A stretch of DNA of 64,000 nt, from positions 1,426,001-1,490,000 of the forward strand of contig NZ_JAQLOI010000003.1 in assembly GCF_028204155.1 (NCBI RefSeq), given 5' to 3'. Below are positions 47,177 through 56,345 of this stretch, piece after piece. Position numbers and translations under genes: made by a program. How positions within the stretch are numbered: the stretch's first letter is position 1; each line of letters begins with the position of its first letter. Under the pieces are notes generated by a model that was not told where the DNA came from, ran no database searches, and saw nothing but the letters and a program-made list of their open reading frames with translations. This DNA comes from Vibrio algarum. GTDB lineage: Bacteria; Pseudomonadota; Gammaproteobacteria; Enterobacterales; Vibrionaceae.

Positions 47177-47650
47177 TTATTGTATTTCGAGCAATTCAAC
47201 ATCAAAAATTAGAGTAGAAGAAGGAGGAATAGGTCCCGTCCCGTTTTTCCCATAGCCGAGAGTGCTCGGTACAAACAGACGTATTTTTTGCCCAACAACC
47301 ATTGTTTGGACACCTTCTTGCCAACCTTTAATTACCTGATTTAGGCCGAAAGATATAGGCTCATTTCGTTCTACTGAACTATCAAAAACGGTACCATCGA
47401 TTAATGTGCCATGGTAATGGACTTTGACTTTGCTCGTTGCTGTCGGGTGCTCGGTTCCGGTGCCTTCTTGCAATATTTTGTACTGAAGACCGCTTTCTGT
47501 CGTTATTACACCTTCTTCTTTAGCGTTACTCTCTAAAAATGTTTGTCCGGTAGTAAAGTTTTCGTCGGCAGCCTTGTGATTGTTCCATGTGCGATAGATA
47601 AAAAACGCGGCAAGTACAAAAATAACGATAGGAAAGATAATTTTAGACAC
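47177..47650 (-). CDS. Membrane-anchored FKBP-type peptidyl-prolyl isomerase
   Basis: A 157-residue protein with an N-terminal membrane helix at about 5-22 and an FKBP domain: VKVHYHGTLIDGTVFDSSVER, VIKGWQEGVQTMVVGQKIRLFVPSTLGYG and PPSSTLIFDVELL. It probably assists folding in the periplasm near the membrane. It lies 9 bases downstream of the DsbA-like gene on the same strand, so the two likely form one operon. Confidence 0.92.
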   Translation of the reverse strand: MSKIIFPIVIFVLAAFFIYRTWNNHKAADENFTTGQTFLESNAKEEGVITTESGLQYKILQEGTGTEHPTATSKVKVHYHGTLIDGTVFDSSVERNEPISFGLNQVIKGWQEGVQTMVVGQKIRLFVPSTLGYGKNGTGPIPPSSTLIFDVELLEIQ

Positions 47651-47659
47651 AAGAGTTCC

Positions 47660-48289
47660 TTATGATTCAGATTTAGATAGTAGGTAGTTAATGGTGGCCG
47701 CAAGATCTGGTATATCTTTGTGACCTTCAGAGATAAGTAAATATTTACCGTTGATAATAAAACTAGGTACAGAGTTGATATCTGCTTTTCTTGATACTTC
47801 GTCGGCAAATGTCAAATGCTGCTCCATGTCACTTACGTGTGAATTATCAAAATTATACGGGCTGATCAGACCTCGAGATACAAAAACCTCTTCAATTCGA
47901 GCTTGTTTTTGCTCCATTGTGCCTTCTTGCTGCTGTACAACTTCAAATAAGGCTGCCATCAAGTCGTGGTCTGGCTGTTTATCTAATTGCATCACGGCAG
48001 CATAATAAAGCATGGCACTAACTTGTGCACTTTGATTAAATGTGACGTGTACTTTGCCGATTTTTTGATTGGTAAGGGATTCAATTTCAGGTAACGAAGC
48101 CTCCATATTACGACAATGACCACAGGTTAAAGAAAAAACTTCAGTAATAGGGGCTAGCTTTAGTGAAGATAAGTCGTTTGGTAACACACTGTATTGTTTG
48201 CCAAGCTCAGGGGTATTGTTGTCACTACAGGCTACAGTGAACAAAGTGAAAACCACCAAAAGAAAAGATTTAGTAATATTAATTAACAT
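47660..48289 (-). CDS. DsbA-like periplasmic thiol:disulfide lipoprotein
   Basis: A 209-residue lipoprotein. LFTVAC near residue 21 is a lipobox. The active site is CGHC at about 56-59 (SLTCGHCRN), and the cis-proline loop is in NSVPSFIINGKYLL. A helical insert between is typical of DsbA. It may form or isomerise disulfides at the membrane. The FKBP gene follows in the same operon. Confidence 0.9.
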   Translation of the reverse strand: MLINITKSFLLVVFTLFTVACSDNNTPELGKQYSVLPNDLSSLKLAPITEVFSLTCGHCRNMEASLPEIESLTNQKIGKVHVTFNQSAQVSAMLYYAAVMQLDKQPDHDLMAALFEVVQQQEGTMEQKQARIEEVFVSRGLISPYNFDNSHVSDMEQHLTFADEVSRKADINSVPSFIINGKYLLISEGHKDIPDLAATINYLLSKSES

Positions 48290-48461
48290 GCAAAAGGCCG
48301 ATGAGTGGAATATACGGCCAATTCTACAGTCTGGACGCAGCTTAGAAAAGAACCCGATAATAAAATTGGACTAACTTTAAGAAATAATTGTATATGCTAT
48401 AAAGAAATAGAGATTTAAGCCGATATATTTTTGATAAGAACGTTTTTTCTTGGATGATGGT

Positions 48462-49067
48462 ATGAGATTGATAGTCAGTGTGTTTATCGTAGCGTTAGTT
48501 GGCTGTGGGGCAATGGAAGAGTATTCAACACTCGATGTTGCTCCTCTAAGTGACGACCAATTACGCCATCCTGAGTGGGCAGAAAATAGCACTTCCACTG
48601 CAAATCAAAATGCAGTTGAAGGTCCTTATGGTCAAAGACGAAGTGACAATATGGACTCACTGGTGAACTTTCTATCTCAGCAAGGTATTGCCTATGAAGT
48701 ACTTTCTGGTGGGCATACGATGATAAAACTGCGACAAAAAATCAACTTTAATACTGGGTCCGCCTCCGTATCTCCTGCTTCTCAAGATTGGTTATCAAAA
48801 TTAGGCCTATTTTTGTCAGGTTACTCTAATGTGGACATCGTAATAGATGGGCACACTGATAATACTGGCAACCTTTCAAATAATGAGCTTTTATCCCAAA
48901 AACGAGCTTCTGAAGTTAAGTTGCAGTTACTTAACAACTCGATCCATCCCAATAATGTCTTTACCCGAGGTTATGGTGAATATATGCCGGAGTGTACAAA
49001 CGGGACCAACTCGGGCAAAGCTTGTAATCGCAGAGCGGAATTGACATTAATCTTGGCTGATTACTAG
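48462..49067 (+). CDS. OmpA-like peptidoglycan-binding lipoprotein
   Basis: About 201 residues from the ATG at 48462 (a TTG four codons upstream also lies in frame). ALVGC is a lipobox at about residue 15. The C-terminal OmpA domain has INFNTGSASVSP, VDIVIDGHTDNTG, LSQKRASEVK and TRGYGEYMPECTN...CNRRAELTL, with the diaminopimelate-binding Asp/Arg pattern. A cysteine pair in the last loop may form a disulfide. It probably links the outer membrane to peptidoglycan. Confidence 0.88.
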   Translation: MRLIVSVFIVALVGCGAMEEYSTLDVAPLSDDQLRHPEWAENSTSTANQNAVEGPYGQRRSDNMDSLVNFLSQQGIAYEVLSGGHTMIKLRQKINFNTGSASVSPASQDWLSKLGLFLSGYSNVDIVIDGHTDNTGNLSNNELLSQKRASEVKLQLLNNSIHPNNVFTRGYGEYMPECTNGTNSGKACNRRAELTLILADY

Positions 49068-49227
49068 AAATGCGACTTTAGATTACTGACTTATTGATAG
49101 TTTCAATGTTTATGTCGTAATATATATGCATCCCAAATGCATCATTGGGTGGTTACAAATATAATAATAGGATGCAACAACAAAGAAAAACCTTCGATTC
49201 AAAATACAATATTCAAAGAGAACTCAG

Positions 49228-51264
49228 ATGGTGAACTATAAAAATACAGGTGTTGGCTTTCAACTTAGGTTGATCATATCTGTTTGTCTTATTATTGCAT
49301 TCGTGATAATTGGTGTCGTGGCATACAAGAATGCATCTAAAGTACTATTCGATAAAACATTAACCGAACATCAAAATCGTATTGAATCACTTTCACAAGT
49401 TTTAGAAGGTGAATTTAATACACTTTTGTCCAGTGCAGAAAAGCTTGAATCTGCGTTTAGAAATGGCTATTTGTCTGGCATCTACCTAGAAACTTCAGAA
49501 GTAGAATTTAAAGGGCATATGTTCCGTGACATAACCCATTTTGGAGAGTCATTGATAGGCGACACCAAGCTTGTGGATGCGTTTACTCGTGATACTGGTG
49601 CCATCGCAACACTTTTTGCCCCTTCTGGCGATGACTTTATTAGAGTATCTACATCGTTAAAAAACCAGGCCGGTGAGCGCGCGACGGGGACATTGTTAGG
49701 CAAAAACCACCCTGGTTATAATAACCTTGTAAATGGGAAACCGTTTTATTCTGAAGTAGAGTTATTTGGTAATCTTTATCTAACCTACTATGCACCAATT
49801 ATTTCTAGTGACAGCACTCTGTTAGGCCTGTCGTTTATTGGCTTGCCAGTTGATCAAGTGACTCAAGAGGCTTTTTCTAAACTTGGCAGGATCACTTGGG
49901 GCGATACCGGTTATACCTTTATTGTTGATAACGAAGATGATCATCGAGGGGAGTTTTTATTCCACCCGAAATGGAAAAAATCGGATCCAGTGATACAAAG
50001 GTTTGTTGATGCAGATGGAAATCAACCTTTAAAAGACATTTTCAATGAATCAACGGGCGTCGCTATATACCCGCATACAGTGAGTGGGCAAACCGGTGAC
50101 AAATACGTTGTGTATACGGACGTTGCGGGTTGGAATTGGAAGATTCTTGGTGGTACCTATGTTGATGAAGTAACCAAAGAAAGCGCTGAGTTACTTAAAA
50201 TCATCGTAGTCGTTTCTGCTTTAGTCGGCGTATTTACTTTCTTGATAGTTACTTACTTTCTAAATCGAAGAATTGTCAAACCGTTAGTTCAATTGACAGG
50301 AAGTGTAGAAAGGCTTGGGAAAGGTGAAGTAAGTCTTAAAATCAAAAGCGAAGACAGTAACACAAAGAATGAAATTTTCCGTTTAACTAATGGTGTATCT
50401 ACGATGGCATCCCAGTTGGACAGCTTGGTCTCTGAAATTAGACAGACAAGTGATTTGGTATCTTCCCAAGCACAGAGTGTGTCAAATGATGCGAATCAAT
50501 CATTGCAACAATCGGAAGCACAACAGATGCGCGTTGAACAAGTCGTCACCGCGATTGAAGAAATGGCAACATCAGCTCAGTCGGTTGCAGAGCAAGTGGA
50601 AAGTATTGCTCTTAACGCAAAAGAGGCCGATGAGTCTAGCCAGTCGGGTATGTCTTTAGTCGAAAAAATGTGTATTGATATTTCAGATCTTAATGACTTG
50701 TTAGATAGCTCCGCCGAAGCGATAGAATCCGTTGCTAAAGAGAGCGAAAGTATACAAGCAGTAACGAAAATGATCGATGAAATTGCAGACCAAACTAATC
50801 TCTTAGCATTGAATGCAGCCATTGAAGCTGCTAGAGCCGGAGAACACGGTAGGGGCTTTGCGGTAGTCGCTGATGAAGTAAGAACACTTGCCCATAGAAC
50901 GCAAAATTCTGTACAAGAAGTAGTATCTATTATTGGCCATTTAAAAACGTCAACATCAGGGGCTGTTGAATTGATGAAGACAAGTCAGGAAAACGCGAAC
51001 TTAGTTATTGAACAGGCGGGTGAAGCAGGAATGGCATTGGAATCGATAGTTGAGCAAGTAGGTTCTATATCGTCTCAATCAGAAACCATCGCTGCAACCT
51101 CAGAAGAGCAAGCGCAAGTTTCGCAGGAAATAGCCGAAAATGTATCCGATATTAGTGAATTGAATGAGCAAACTCGAGACGTTTCGTCACAAACATCGCA
51201 AAGCTCCGAGACCCTAAAACGCCAATCAAGCGACTTAAAACATCAAGTGGATTTTTTCAGTTAA
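49228..51264 (+). CDS. Methyl-accepting chemotaxis protein with Cache sensor
   Basis: A 678-residue chemoreceptor. Helix 1 at about 10-32; periplasmic Cache (Cache_3/Cache_2-type) domain to about 325 with DFIRVSTSLKN, NLYLTYYAPI and GWNWKILGGTY; helix 2 at about 328-350; HAMP; and the kinase-control domain with IADQTNLLALNAAIEAARAGEHGRGFAVVADEVR (by position, about 520-555). No CheR-tethering pentapeptide at the C-terminus. The ligand cannot be predicted. Confidence 0.94.
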   Translation: MVNYKNTGVGFQLRLIISVCLIIAFVIIGVVAYKNASKVLFDKTLTEHQNRIESLSQVLEGEFNTLLSSAEKLESAFRNGYLSGIYLETSEVEFKGHMFRDITHFGESLIGDTKLVDAFTRDTGAIATLFAPSGDDFIRVSTSLKNQAGERATGTLLGKNHPGYNNLVNGKPFYSEVELFGNLYLTYYAPIISSDSTLLGLSFIGLPVDQVTQEAFSKLGRITWGDTGYTFIVDNEDDHRGEFLFHPKWKKSDPVIQRFVDADGNQPLKDIFNESTGVAIYPHTVSGQTGDKYVVYTDVAGWNWKILGGTYVDEVTKESAELLKIIVVVSALVGVFTFLIVTYFLNRRIVKPLVQLTGSVERLGKGEVSLKIKSEDSNTKNEIFRLTNGVSTMASQLDSLVSEIRQTSDLVSSQAQSVSNDANQSLQQSEAQQMRVEQVVTAIEEMATSAQSVAEQVESIALNAKEADESSQSGMSLVEKMCIDISDLNDLLDSSAEAIESVAKESESIQAVTKMIDEIADQTNLLALNAAIEAARAGEHGRGFAVVADEVRTLAHRTQNSVQEVVSIIGHLKTSTSGAVELMKTSQENANLVIEQAGEAGMALESIVEQVGSISSQSETIAATSEEQAQVSQEIAENVSDISELNEQTRDVSSQTSQSSETLKRQSSDLKHQVDFFS

Positions 51265-51292
51265 TAGTTAGGTTAGACAATAGAATGTTATT

Positions 51293-51325
51293 AAGGGATT
51301 GGTTATGGCCAATCCCTTATTTTTT
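51293..51325. terminator. Strong terminator between chemoreceptor and creA
   Basis: AAGGGATTGG pairs with CCAATCCCTT over a 6-base loop, followed by ATTTTTTT. It lies between convergent genes. Confidence 0.92.
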
Positions 51326-51343
51326 TAGAAAAAGGTAAAGCCT

Positions 51344-51829
51344 TTATTGAGCCACTGTCGTTTGTGTTGGTTCAATATATGCTTTTGTTCCCCAAAGTGG
51401 CACAGTAGAAAGACTATGTTTGAAACTTCCTTCGGTCTCTTTGGTTGTATAAGACAAGTAGAGTAGGGTCTGGTTTTCTGCATCGTAGATGCGTCTAACT
51501 TTCATCGTTTTGAAGAAGATACTTTTAGATTGTTTGAAGACAACCTCTCCGGATTTACTTTTATCTATAGTTGCGATCATCTCAGGCGTAATTTCGCCAG
51601 TTTGACGACAGGAAATAGAACTATCGCTAGGGTCAGAGAAGCTAAGATTTGCTTCGATAGAAGCGATATGGCAAGTCACACCAGAAATTTTATCATCGTC
51701 CAAGTTGGATATTTTAATGTCTTTCAAGGTAAACCAGCCAAGCCCTACATCACCTACTTCGTTGTCTGAGCAGCCTACAGCTAACAATGCAACCATACTG
51801 GCGACTAAAATTCGTTTTTTCATCATCAA
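51344..51829 (-). CDS. creA: CreA family protein
   Basis: A 161-residue exported protein with a lipobox-like LLAVGCSD near residue 20. VGLGWFTLKDIKISNLDDDKISGVTCHI, DPSDSSISCRQTG and KVRRIYDAENQTLLYLSYTTK match CreA. Its function is unknown. Confidence 0.92.
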   Translation of the reverse strand: MMMKKRILVASMVALLAVGCSDNEVGDVGLGWFTLKDIKISNLDDDKISGVTCHIASIEANLSFSDPSDSSISCRQTGEITPEMIATIDKSKSGEVVFKQSKSIFFKTMKVRRIYDAENQTLLYLSYTTKETEGSFKHSLSTVPLWGTKAYIEPTQTTVAQ

Positions 51830-52130
51830 TCCTAGATCTGAACATAATGAATAAGTCTAACATACAGAGCCTCATTATTAATCTCTAAAAAACAAAGAGT
51901 AGACAAACACTAAAAGTGTAGGCTAACTTGCGATTCGATTGGTGTTTACCGTAATTGGAGTAAATAGATAAAAATGAAGCTCCAATTAAGACAGATAAAC
52001 GGTCGGGTACTTGTTGATGACATTCATGCTCTGTATGCTGTGTTCTTCTAACTCAGGCTCAAGAATGTGTAGTCGCGATTTATACGAGATTTGAGAACAA
52101 TACCGCTCATTAGATTTGAATTAAATTAAT
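51830..52130. other. Intergenic region without a gene
   Basis: These 301 bases separate divergent creA and the 169-aa gene. They contain a 9-bp inverted repeat, TAATTGGAG (51952-51960) and CTCCAATTA (51980-51988). A 25-codon frame follows at 51974 but has no support. Promoters for both neighbours presumably lie here. Confidence 0.5.
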
Positions 52131-52640
52131 ATGATTTCAAAAATAGAATTAGTTGAAAAAAAACACCGCTGGTTATTAGCCCAAGTTGACGTTGATTTTC
52201 CAACCCCAGAGAGCATTTTGGGCAGGGATTTATATATTGAACGAGAGAAATCAACACAATATAGAGAATTAGCATCACTAAACACCGAGCATCAAATCGA
52301 GTCAGTGTTAGATGAGGTTTATTTAGTAGATTTCCATAGATTAACGATAATGTTTGCTCAATTACAATCCAAATTCTGGCTAGAGACAAAAGAACAAAAT
52401 CATGTGTTGGAGTTTTTTGCTCAGATTGTTCTTTCAGAAAGCCACGATTTATATGTAGGGTTCAAATCGACTCATGCAATTATTTGTGGTATTGCAACAC
52501 GGTCTAACCAAGAATTGTTGATATCAGATTTAATTTCTGAAGATGCTAATCCTATTGCCATCGATCATTTTATCAACTCGATTGTAAAAAGGTACGTTAA
52601 ACAAGAATCTATTAGCAAAGTAATAGTACCTATCGCTTAA
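52131..52640 (+). CDS. Hypothetical protein (169 aa)
   Basis: A soluble 169-residue protein that I do not recognise. No signal peptide or helix is seen. It is mixed alpha/beta: EKKHRWLLAQVDVDFPTPES at the start, an aromatic middle (FAQLQSKFWLETKEQ), and a hydrophobic beta segment LYVGFKSTHAIICGIATRS. It has no ribosome-binding site of note. It lies 240 bases before the YieH-like gene. Confidence 0.6.
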   Translation: MISKIELVEKKHRWLLAQVDVDFPTPESILGRDLYIEREKSTQYRELASLNTEHQIESVLDEVYLVDFHRLTIMFAQLQSKFWLETKEQNHVLEFFAQIVLSESHDLYVGFKSTHAIICGIATRSNQELLISDLISEDANPIAIDHFINSIVKRYVKQESISKVIVPIA

Positions 52641-52880
52641 ATTTTTTCGTTTGTTTTTTAGTCGTTATTTCTCTATTAAAGTGATCGGTCCTAAACTTCC
52701 TACGATAATAACGTGCCTGACCGCCATTCTTCCTTGTTACTTCTTGTTCTTTCTTTTTCTCAACTCATTATTAGAAGATAGTAAATCAGACGATTCTACT
52801 GCGAAACAGATAAAAAGCTGTTTCGATAGTGGCCATAGATACGTCATAATCTTTGTTAAACAACGCATGCAGGGGGCTCA

Positions 52881-53540
52881 ATGGGGCAGATTATAAGCAA
52901 CACTAAGTGTGTTATTTTTGACTGTGACGGCGTTCTAGTCGATAGCGAAAAGTTATGCTGTAAGGCCTTAGTAAATGTGTTCTCCACCTATGCAGAAAAG
53001 TTTGATTTTGAAGACTGCATGAAACACTTCGAAGGTGGCAAAGTAGCCGATATTTTAACAGCAACAATGGAGCGTCTTAACATTAATGTCTCTTTAGATG
53101 TTGTAGAACCTATATATCGAGAGCAAGTACGGCATCTATTTAGTAACGAATTACAGCCAGTCAGTGGGATTAACCCATTACTTGATCGCTTAACCGAGAA
53201 GGATATTCAATATTGCGTTGTTTCAAACAGTCCAAAGAATAAAATTGAGTCTTCACTTGAAATGACCGGATTGCTCCAGCGGTTTGAAGGTAAGGTTTAT
53301 TCTGCTTTTGAAGCGAACAGTTGGAAGCCAGATCCTGATTTATTACTTTATGCTGCAATGAGCATGGGGTATTCCCCAAGCGAATGTGTGTACATTGATG
53401 ACACAGAAAAAGGCGTCATTGCCGGTCTCAACGCAGGTATTCAAACTATTCACTTTAAATCGAGTATATATAGCCCGTTAATTGACGGTGACACCATAGA
53501 AATTGAAAGTATGACTGAGCTTGACGATTTAATTAGTTAA
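52881..53540 (+). CDS. YieH-like HAD phosphatase
   Basis: A 219-residue HAD subfamily IA hydrolase closest to E. coli YieH, a phosphatase acting on 6-phosphogluconate and related compounds. Motif I FDCDGVLVDSE, motif II VVSNSPKNKI, motif III WKPDPDL and motif IV IDDTEKGVIAGLNAG are complete. Substrate here is inferred. Confidence 0.88.
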   Translation: MGQIISNTKCVIFDCDGVLVDSEKLCCKALVNVFSTYAEKFDFEDCMKHFEGGKVADILTATMERLNINVSLDVVEPIYREQVRHLFSNELQPVSGINPLLDRLTEKDIQYCVVSNSPKNKIESSLEMTGLLQRFEGKVYSAFEANSWKPDPDLLLYAAMSMGYSPSECVYIDDTEKGVIAGLNAGIQTIHFKSSIYSPLIDGDTIEIESMTELDDLIS

Positions 53541-53574
53541 AAGAAGGGTTGAGGCTGACATTGTCGTTTGATAT

Positions 53575-53614
53575 GAAAAAACGACCACGAATTACGCTTA
53601 GTTTCCGCGGTCGT
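53575..53614 (-). terminator. Minus-strand terminator-like hairpin with no matching gene
   Basis: ACGACC (53581-53586) pairs with GGTCGT (53609-53614), extended to about 9 bp with one mismatch. Read on the minus strand the stem is followed by TTTTTTC. No leftward gene lies to its right for many kilobases, so it may end an unannotated leftward RNA. Confidence 0.5.
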
Positions 53615-53633
53615 ATTTAGTCATCGTTATTTC

Positions 53634-53660
53634 AAAAACCAGCATTGTGCTGGTTTTTTT
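53634..53660 (+). terminator. Intrinsic terminator after YieH-like gene
   Basis: AAAAACCAGCA pairs with TGCTGGTTTTT over a 3-base loop, with seven Ts at the end. Confidence 0.92.
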
Positions 53661-53972
53661 GTTTTTATACTTAAGACAACCAAAAGTGTAAGGGTTTTGT
53701 AACGAATGACATAAATAATTACAAATTAAGTGTAAAAAATATGCTGTTACAATTACTTAACTTATTTCTATTGGTGGATAAATAAGTCGTAATAACAGAT
53801 TGTTACAGATGATTTATGTTAATTAAATGTAATTAATAACGTGAGTAAATAAAAGGTTCAGAGATATTTGCATAACAGGGGTTGTTTTTTGAACGAAAAC
53901 AGGCAAAATGCTCTGGAAAATAAGATTCCATTTATGAAAGGATGCCCTAAGTAGTCGTATGAGAGGTAAATT
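53661..53972. other. Intergenic region, candidate RNA or long leader
   Basis: These 312 bases have no credible reading frame. The region is AT-rich up to about 53870 and then becomes more mixed. GGTTCA and TGAAC near 53850-53900 could pair. Whether it is the long leader of the 121-aa gene or the body of a leftward RNA ending at 53575 is not decidable from sequence alone. Confidence 0.35.
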
Positions 53973-54338
53973 ATGAAACTTTTTCTGGTTTTGATGGCTT
54001 CAATTTCTGCCGGTGTAGTATCAGCGGATCACTTGCATTCTTTTATGTTGGGTTTGACTGTCGCATCGTTAGCCGTCGGTAGTTGTTATTGGTTTGCATT
54101 TAGGACGACACGTTTTCCTGAGTTGGCCTTATTGCTGTTGTTGTGTGGCATTTTTTCAAAGCTGATAATCACCACCATTGGTATTGCTATTGGTGTGCAC
54201 ACATCAATAATCACTTCCCCATTAGTTTTTGCATTGTCTTACCTGTTTTTCTCTTTGGTGGTTACCTTTTTGTGGTTCAGCTACCGAGACAGCATAACGA
54301 AAGTACCCGCTAATAAAGTGAAAGTAACTACAGCCTAA
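53973..54338 (+). CDS. Small membrane protein of unknown function (121 aa)
   Basis: A 121-residue protein with three or four hydrophobic helices: residues about 1-20 (possible uncleaved signal), 26-45, 50-78 and 82-105, ending in a basic tail. A His-containing segment (ADHLHSF) lies near residue 20. I do not recognise the family. GAGAGG lies 8 bases before the ATG. Followed by a terminator. Confidence 0.65.
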   Translation: MKLFLVLMASISAGVVSADHLHSFMLGLTVASLAVGSCYWFAFRTTRFPELALLLLLCGIFSKLIITTIGIAIGVHTSIITSPLVFALSYLFFSLVVTFLWFSYRDSITKVPANKVKVTTA

Positions 54339-54360
54339 CGTTAGCGTTTACCTAACAGCT

Positions 54361-54388
54361 AAAAGTCAGCAAAATGCTGGCTTTTTTT
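54361..54388 (+). terminator. Intrinsic terminator
   Basis: AAAAGTCAGC pairs with GCTGGCTTTT (one G-T pair) over a 5-base loop, followed by T residues, 22 bases after the 121-aa gene. Confidence 0.88.
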
Positions 54389-54497
54389 GTGTCTAAATGT
54401 CGACAAGAGAATGATTATTAGACTATGGTCCAACTGCTTTATTTACCATTCAAAGATAAAATAGTGATGTGTAAGTCGGATAAGTTAAGGATAAGTC

Positions 54498-54734
54498 ATG
54501 GAAGGCAGTCTATTTTGGATTGAAAAAGGTTTTCTGGTATTTGGTATTGTTTTCGTGATGACAAGTATCCTTTTATACGGAAAAAGAAGTAGTGATTGGA
54601 AAGGGGTTGTAACTATGTTTTATAAGCGTGTTCCTTTATCAATTGCAGAGTATAAATGGTATCGCCTTGGCATATCTTTGGTTGTTTTCGCCGTTATACT
54701 TCGGGTGCTGGTCCTTACCCTTTGGCCACAATAA
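54498..54734 (+). CDS. Small two-helix membrane protein (78 aa)
   Basis: A 78-residue protein with hydrophobic helices at about 8-26 and 58-75 and a basic loop between. AAGGATAAG lies 6 bases before the ATG. Family unknown to me. It is bracketed by two terminators, so it is transcribed alone. Confidence 0.65.
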   Translation: MEGSLFWIEKGFLVFGIVFVMTSILLYGKRSSDWKGVVTMFYKRVPLSIAEYKWYRLGISLVVFAVILRVLVLTLWPQ

Positions 54735-54770
54735 ACTCGTAACTGAATAACCAAGCTAAATATTTTAATT

Positions 54771-54799
54771 AAGTCAGCCAAATTGAGGCTGACTTTTTT
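54771..54799 (+). terminator. Intrinsic terminator
   Basis: AAGTCAGCC pairs with GGCTGACTT over a 7-base loop, continued by four more Ts, after the 78-aa gene. Confidence 0.92.
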
Positions 54800-54884
54800 G
54801 CATTAATCGCTAATTACTGCAATGCTTTGTTATATATCTGGTAAGATATTGTTATATAAATCAGTGCAAAAATAATGGTGGTAT

Positions 54885-55889
54885 ATGTCCTATCCAGTTC
54901 TTATCTGTGATGATTCTGCTTTAGCCCGAAAACAGATGGCTCGCTCGCTACCTGCTTCCTTGAATGCCGAGATTACTTTTGCCATTAATGGATTAGACGC
55001 ATTAGAAAAGCTTGAACAGCAAGAATTTAAACTTATGTTTTTAGACTTAACCATGCCTGAGTTGGATGGTTTTGGTACGTTAGAGCAGATACAAAAGCGT
55101 AAAATTGATATCGATGTTGTCGTCGTGTCTGGCGATATACAACCAAAAGCAAAACAAAAAGTTGAACAATTAGGCGCGAGAGACTTTATTCAAAAACCGA
55201 TGGATAAAGAGCATTTAAAAGCTGTATTGCGCGCTCTTGTTAAGACAGAGGAAATACCTCTCGTTGCTTCCAATAAACCAACTGAACTCCCAATTTTGAA
55301 GAGGAGAGATGTTTATATGGAAGTGGCTAACGTATCTATAGGTCGAGCAGCAGATGCGCTAGCTAGGCACTTTGATGTATTTGTCCATCTACCTTTGCCG
55401 AATGTAAATATTTTCGAGGTAACAGAGTTACATATGGCACTAATCGATCTCGCTGATAATGACCAAGTTTCCGGTGTCTGTCAGGGCTTTAGTGGAGAAG
55501 GTATCGCGGGTGAAGCATTGGTTCTATTGAGTGACTCTAGCATTTCTGATTTGAAACGTTTGATGAAAGTCCCAGCAGATAGCGTAGAGCTTGAAGAACT
55601 TGAACTACTTATGGATGTCTCCAATATATTGGTTGGTTCCTTTTTAAATGGTTTGGGTCAGCAAGCTGAAGTACGCTTTTTCCAAGGACAGCCTGTACTT
55701 CTTGGTCAGCACATACCTATTCAATCAGTAATAGAATCTACATCTGGATCGTTCCAAAAAACCATGACATTTGAAGTGAGTTACAACATCGATAATACTA
55801 GTATTAGGTGTGACTTGTTGTTTATGTTTGTTGATGAATCCTTACCAATTTTAGATAACAAACTTTCTTATCTTATGGAGGATTTTTAA
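54885..55889 (+). CDS. Receiver-CheC (phosphatase-like) fusion response regulator
   Basis: A 334-residue protein. The N-terminal receiver has LICDDSALARK, phosphoacceptor Asp54 in FLDLTMPELDG and Lys in FIQKPM. A linker leads to a CheC/CheX-like domain (about 140-330) with LLMDVSNILVGSFLNGLG, the position of the family's ExxN active site, here read as Asp-x-x-Asn. This arrangement suggests that phosphorylation gates a phosphatase acting on another receiver such as CheY. The stop overlaps the start of the PAS gene by one base. Confidence 0.87.
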   Translation: MSYPVLICDDSALARKQMARSLPASLNAEITFAINGLDALEKLEQQEFKLMFLDLTMPELDGFGTLEQIQKRKIDIDVVVVSGDIQPKAKQKVEQLGARDFIQKPMDKEHLKAVLRALVKTEEIPLVASNKPTELPILKRRDVYMEVANVSIGRAADALARHFDVFVHLPLPNVNIFEVTELHMALIDLADNDQVSGVCQGFSGEGIAGEALVLLSDSSISDLKRLMKVPADSVELEELELLMDVSNILVGSFLNGLGQQAEVRFFQGQPVLLGQHIPIQSVIESTSGSFQKTMTFEVSYNIDNTSIRCDLLFMFVDESLPILDNKLSYLMEDF

Positions 55890-56323
55890 TGATAGGGTTA
55901 CCCGCTGAATTTGAGCAATTTCATTGGATGGTAGATATGGTCCAAAACGTAGACTTGGGTCTTGTTGTTTTGGATAAAGATTTTAATATTCAAGTGTGGA
56001 ATGGCTTTATGATACACCACAGCGGAAAACAGGCACATGATGTTATAGGTCAGTCTATATTCGATGTATTCCCTGAAATTCCTCAAGAGTGGTTTTTAAT
56101 CAAGGCAAAGCCAGTTTTTGACCTAGGTTGCCGTAGCTTTATTACCTGGAGACAAAGACCCTACTTGTTTAAATGTAGGAACGTAAGACCCATAACCCAA
56201 CAAGCTGATTATATGTATCAGAATGTGACTTTAAATCCAATGAGAACTCCAACAGGAGAGATTAAATCACTGTTTCTGTCGATTCAAGACGCAACAGCAG
56301 AAGCGATGATGGACATCAAATAA
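55889..56323 (+). CDS. Stand-alone PAS-domain protein
   Basis: A 144-residue protein with a single PAS domain at about 14-135: NVDLGLVVLDKDFNIQVWNGFMIHHSGKQAHDVIGQSIFDVFPEI (by position 20-65), with no kinase or cyclase attached. It starts inside the stop of the receiver-CheC gene (TAATG), so the two are translationally coupled and may form a sensor-effector pair. Ligand unknown. nnr follows 22 bases downstream. Confidence 0.87.
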   Translation: MIGLPAEFEQFHWMVDMVQNVDLGLVVLDKDFNIQVWNGFMIHHSGKQAHDVIGQSIFDVFPEIPQEWFLIKAKPVFDLGCRSFITWRQRPYLFKCRNVRPITQQADYMYQNVTLNPMRTPTGEIKSLFLSIQDATAEAMMDIK

Positions 56324-56345
56324 GATGAAGTAGGGAGTAGTCATT

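Noticed and set aside
52651..52896. 81-aa frame with TTG start before the YieH-like gene
   Set aside because: No ribosome-binding site, composition unlike a gene, and it overlaps the start of the YieH-like gene.
53850..53972. c-di-GMP (GEMM) riboswitch before the 121-aa membrane protein
   Set aside because: The conserved GEMM core sequence and paired stems could not be found.
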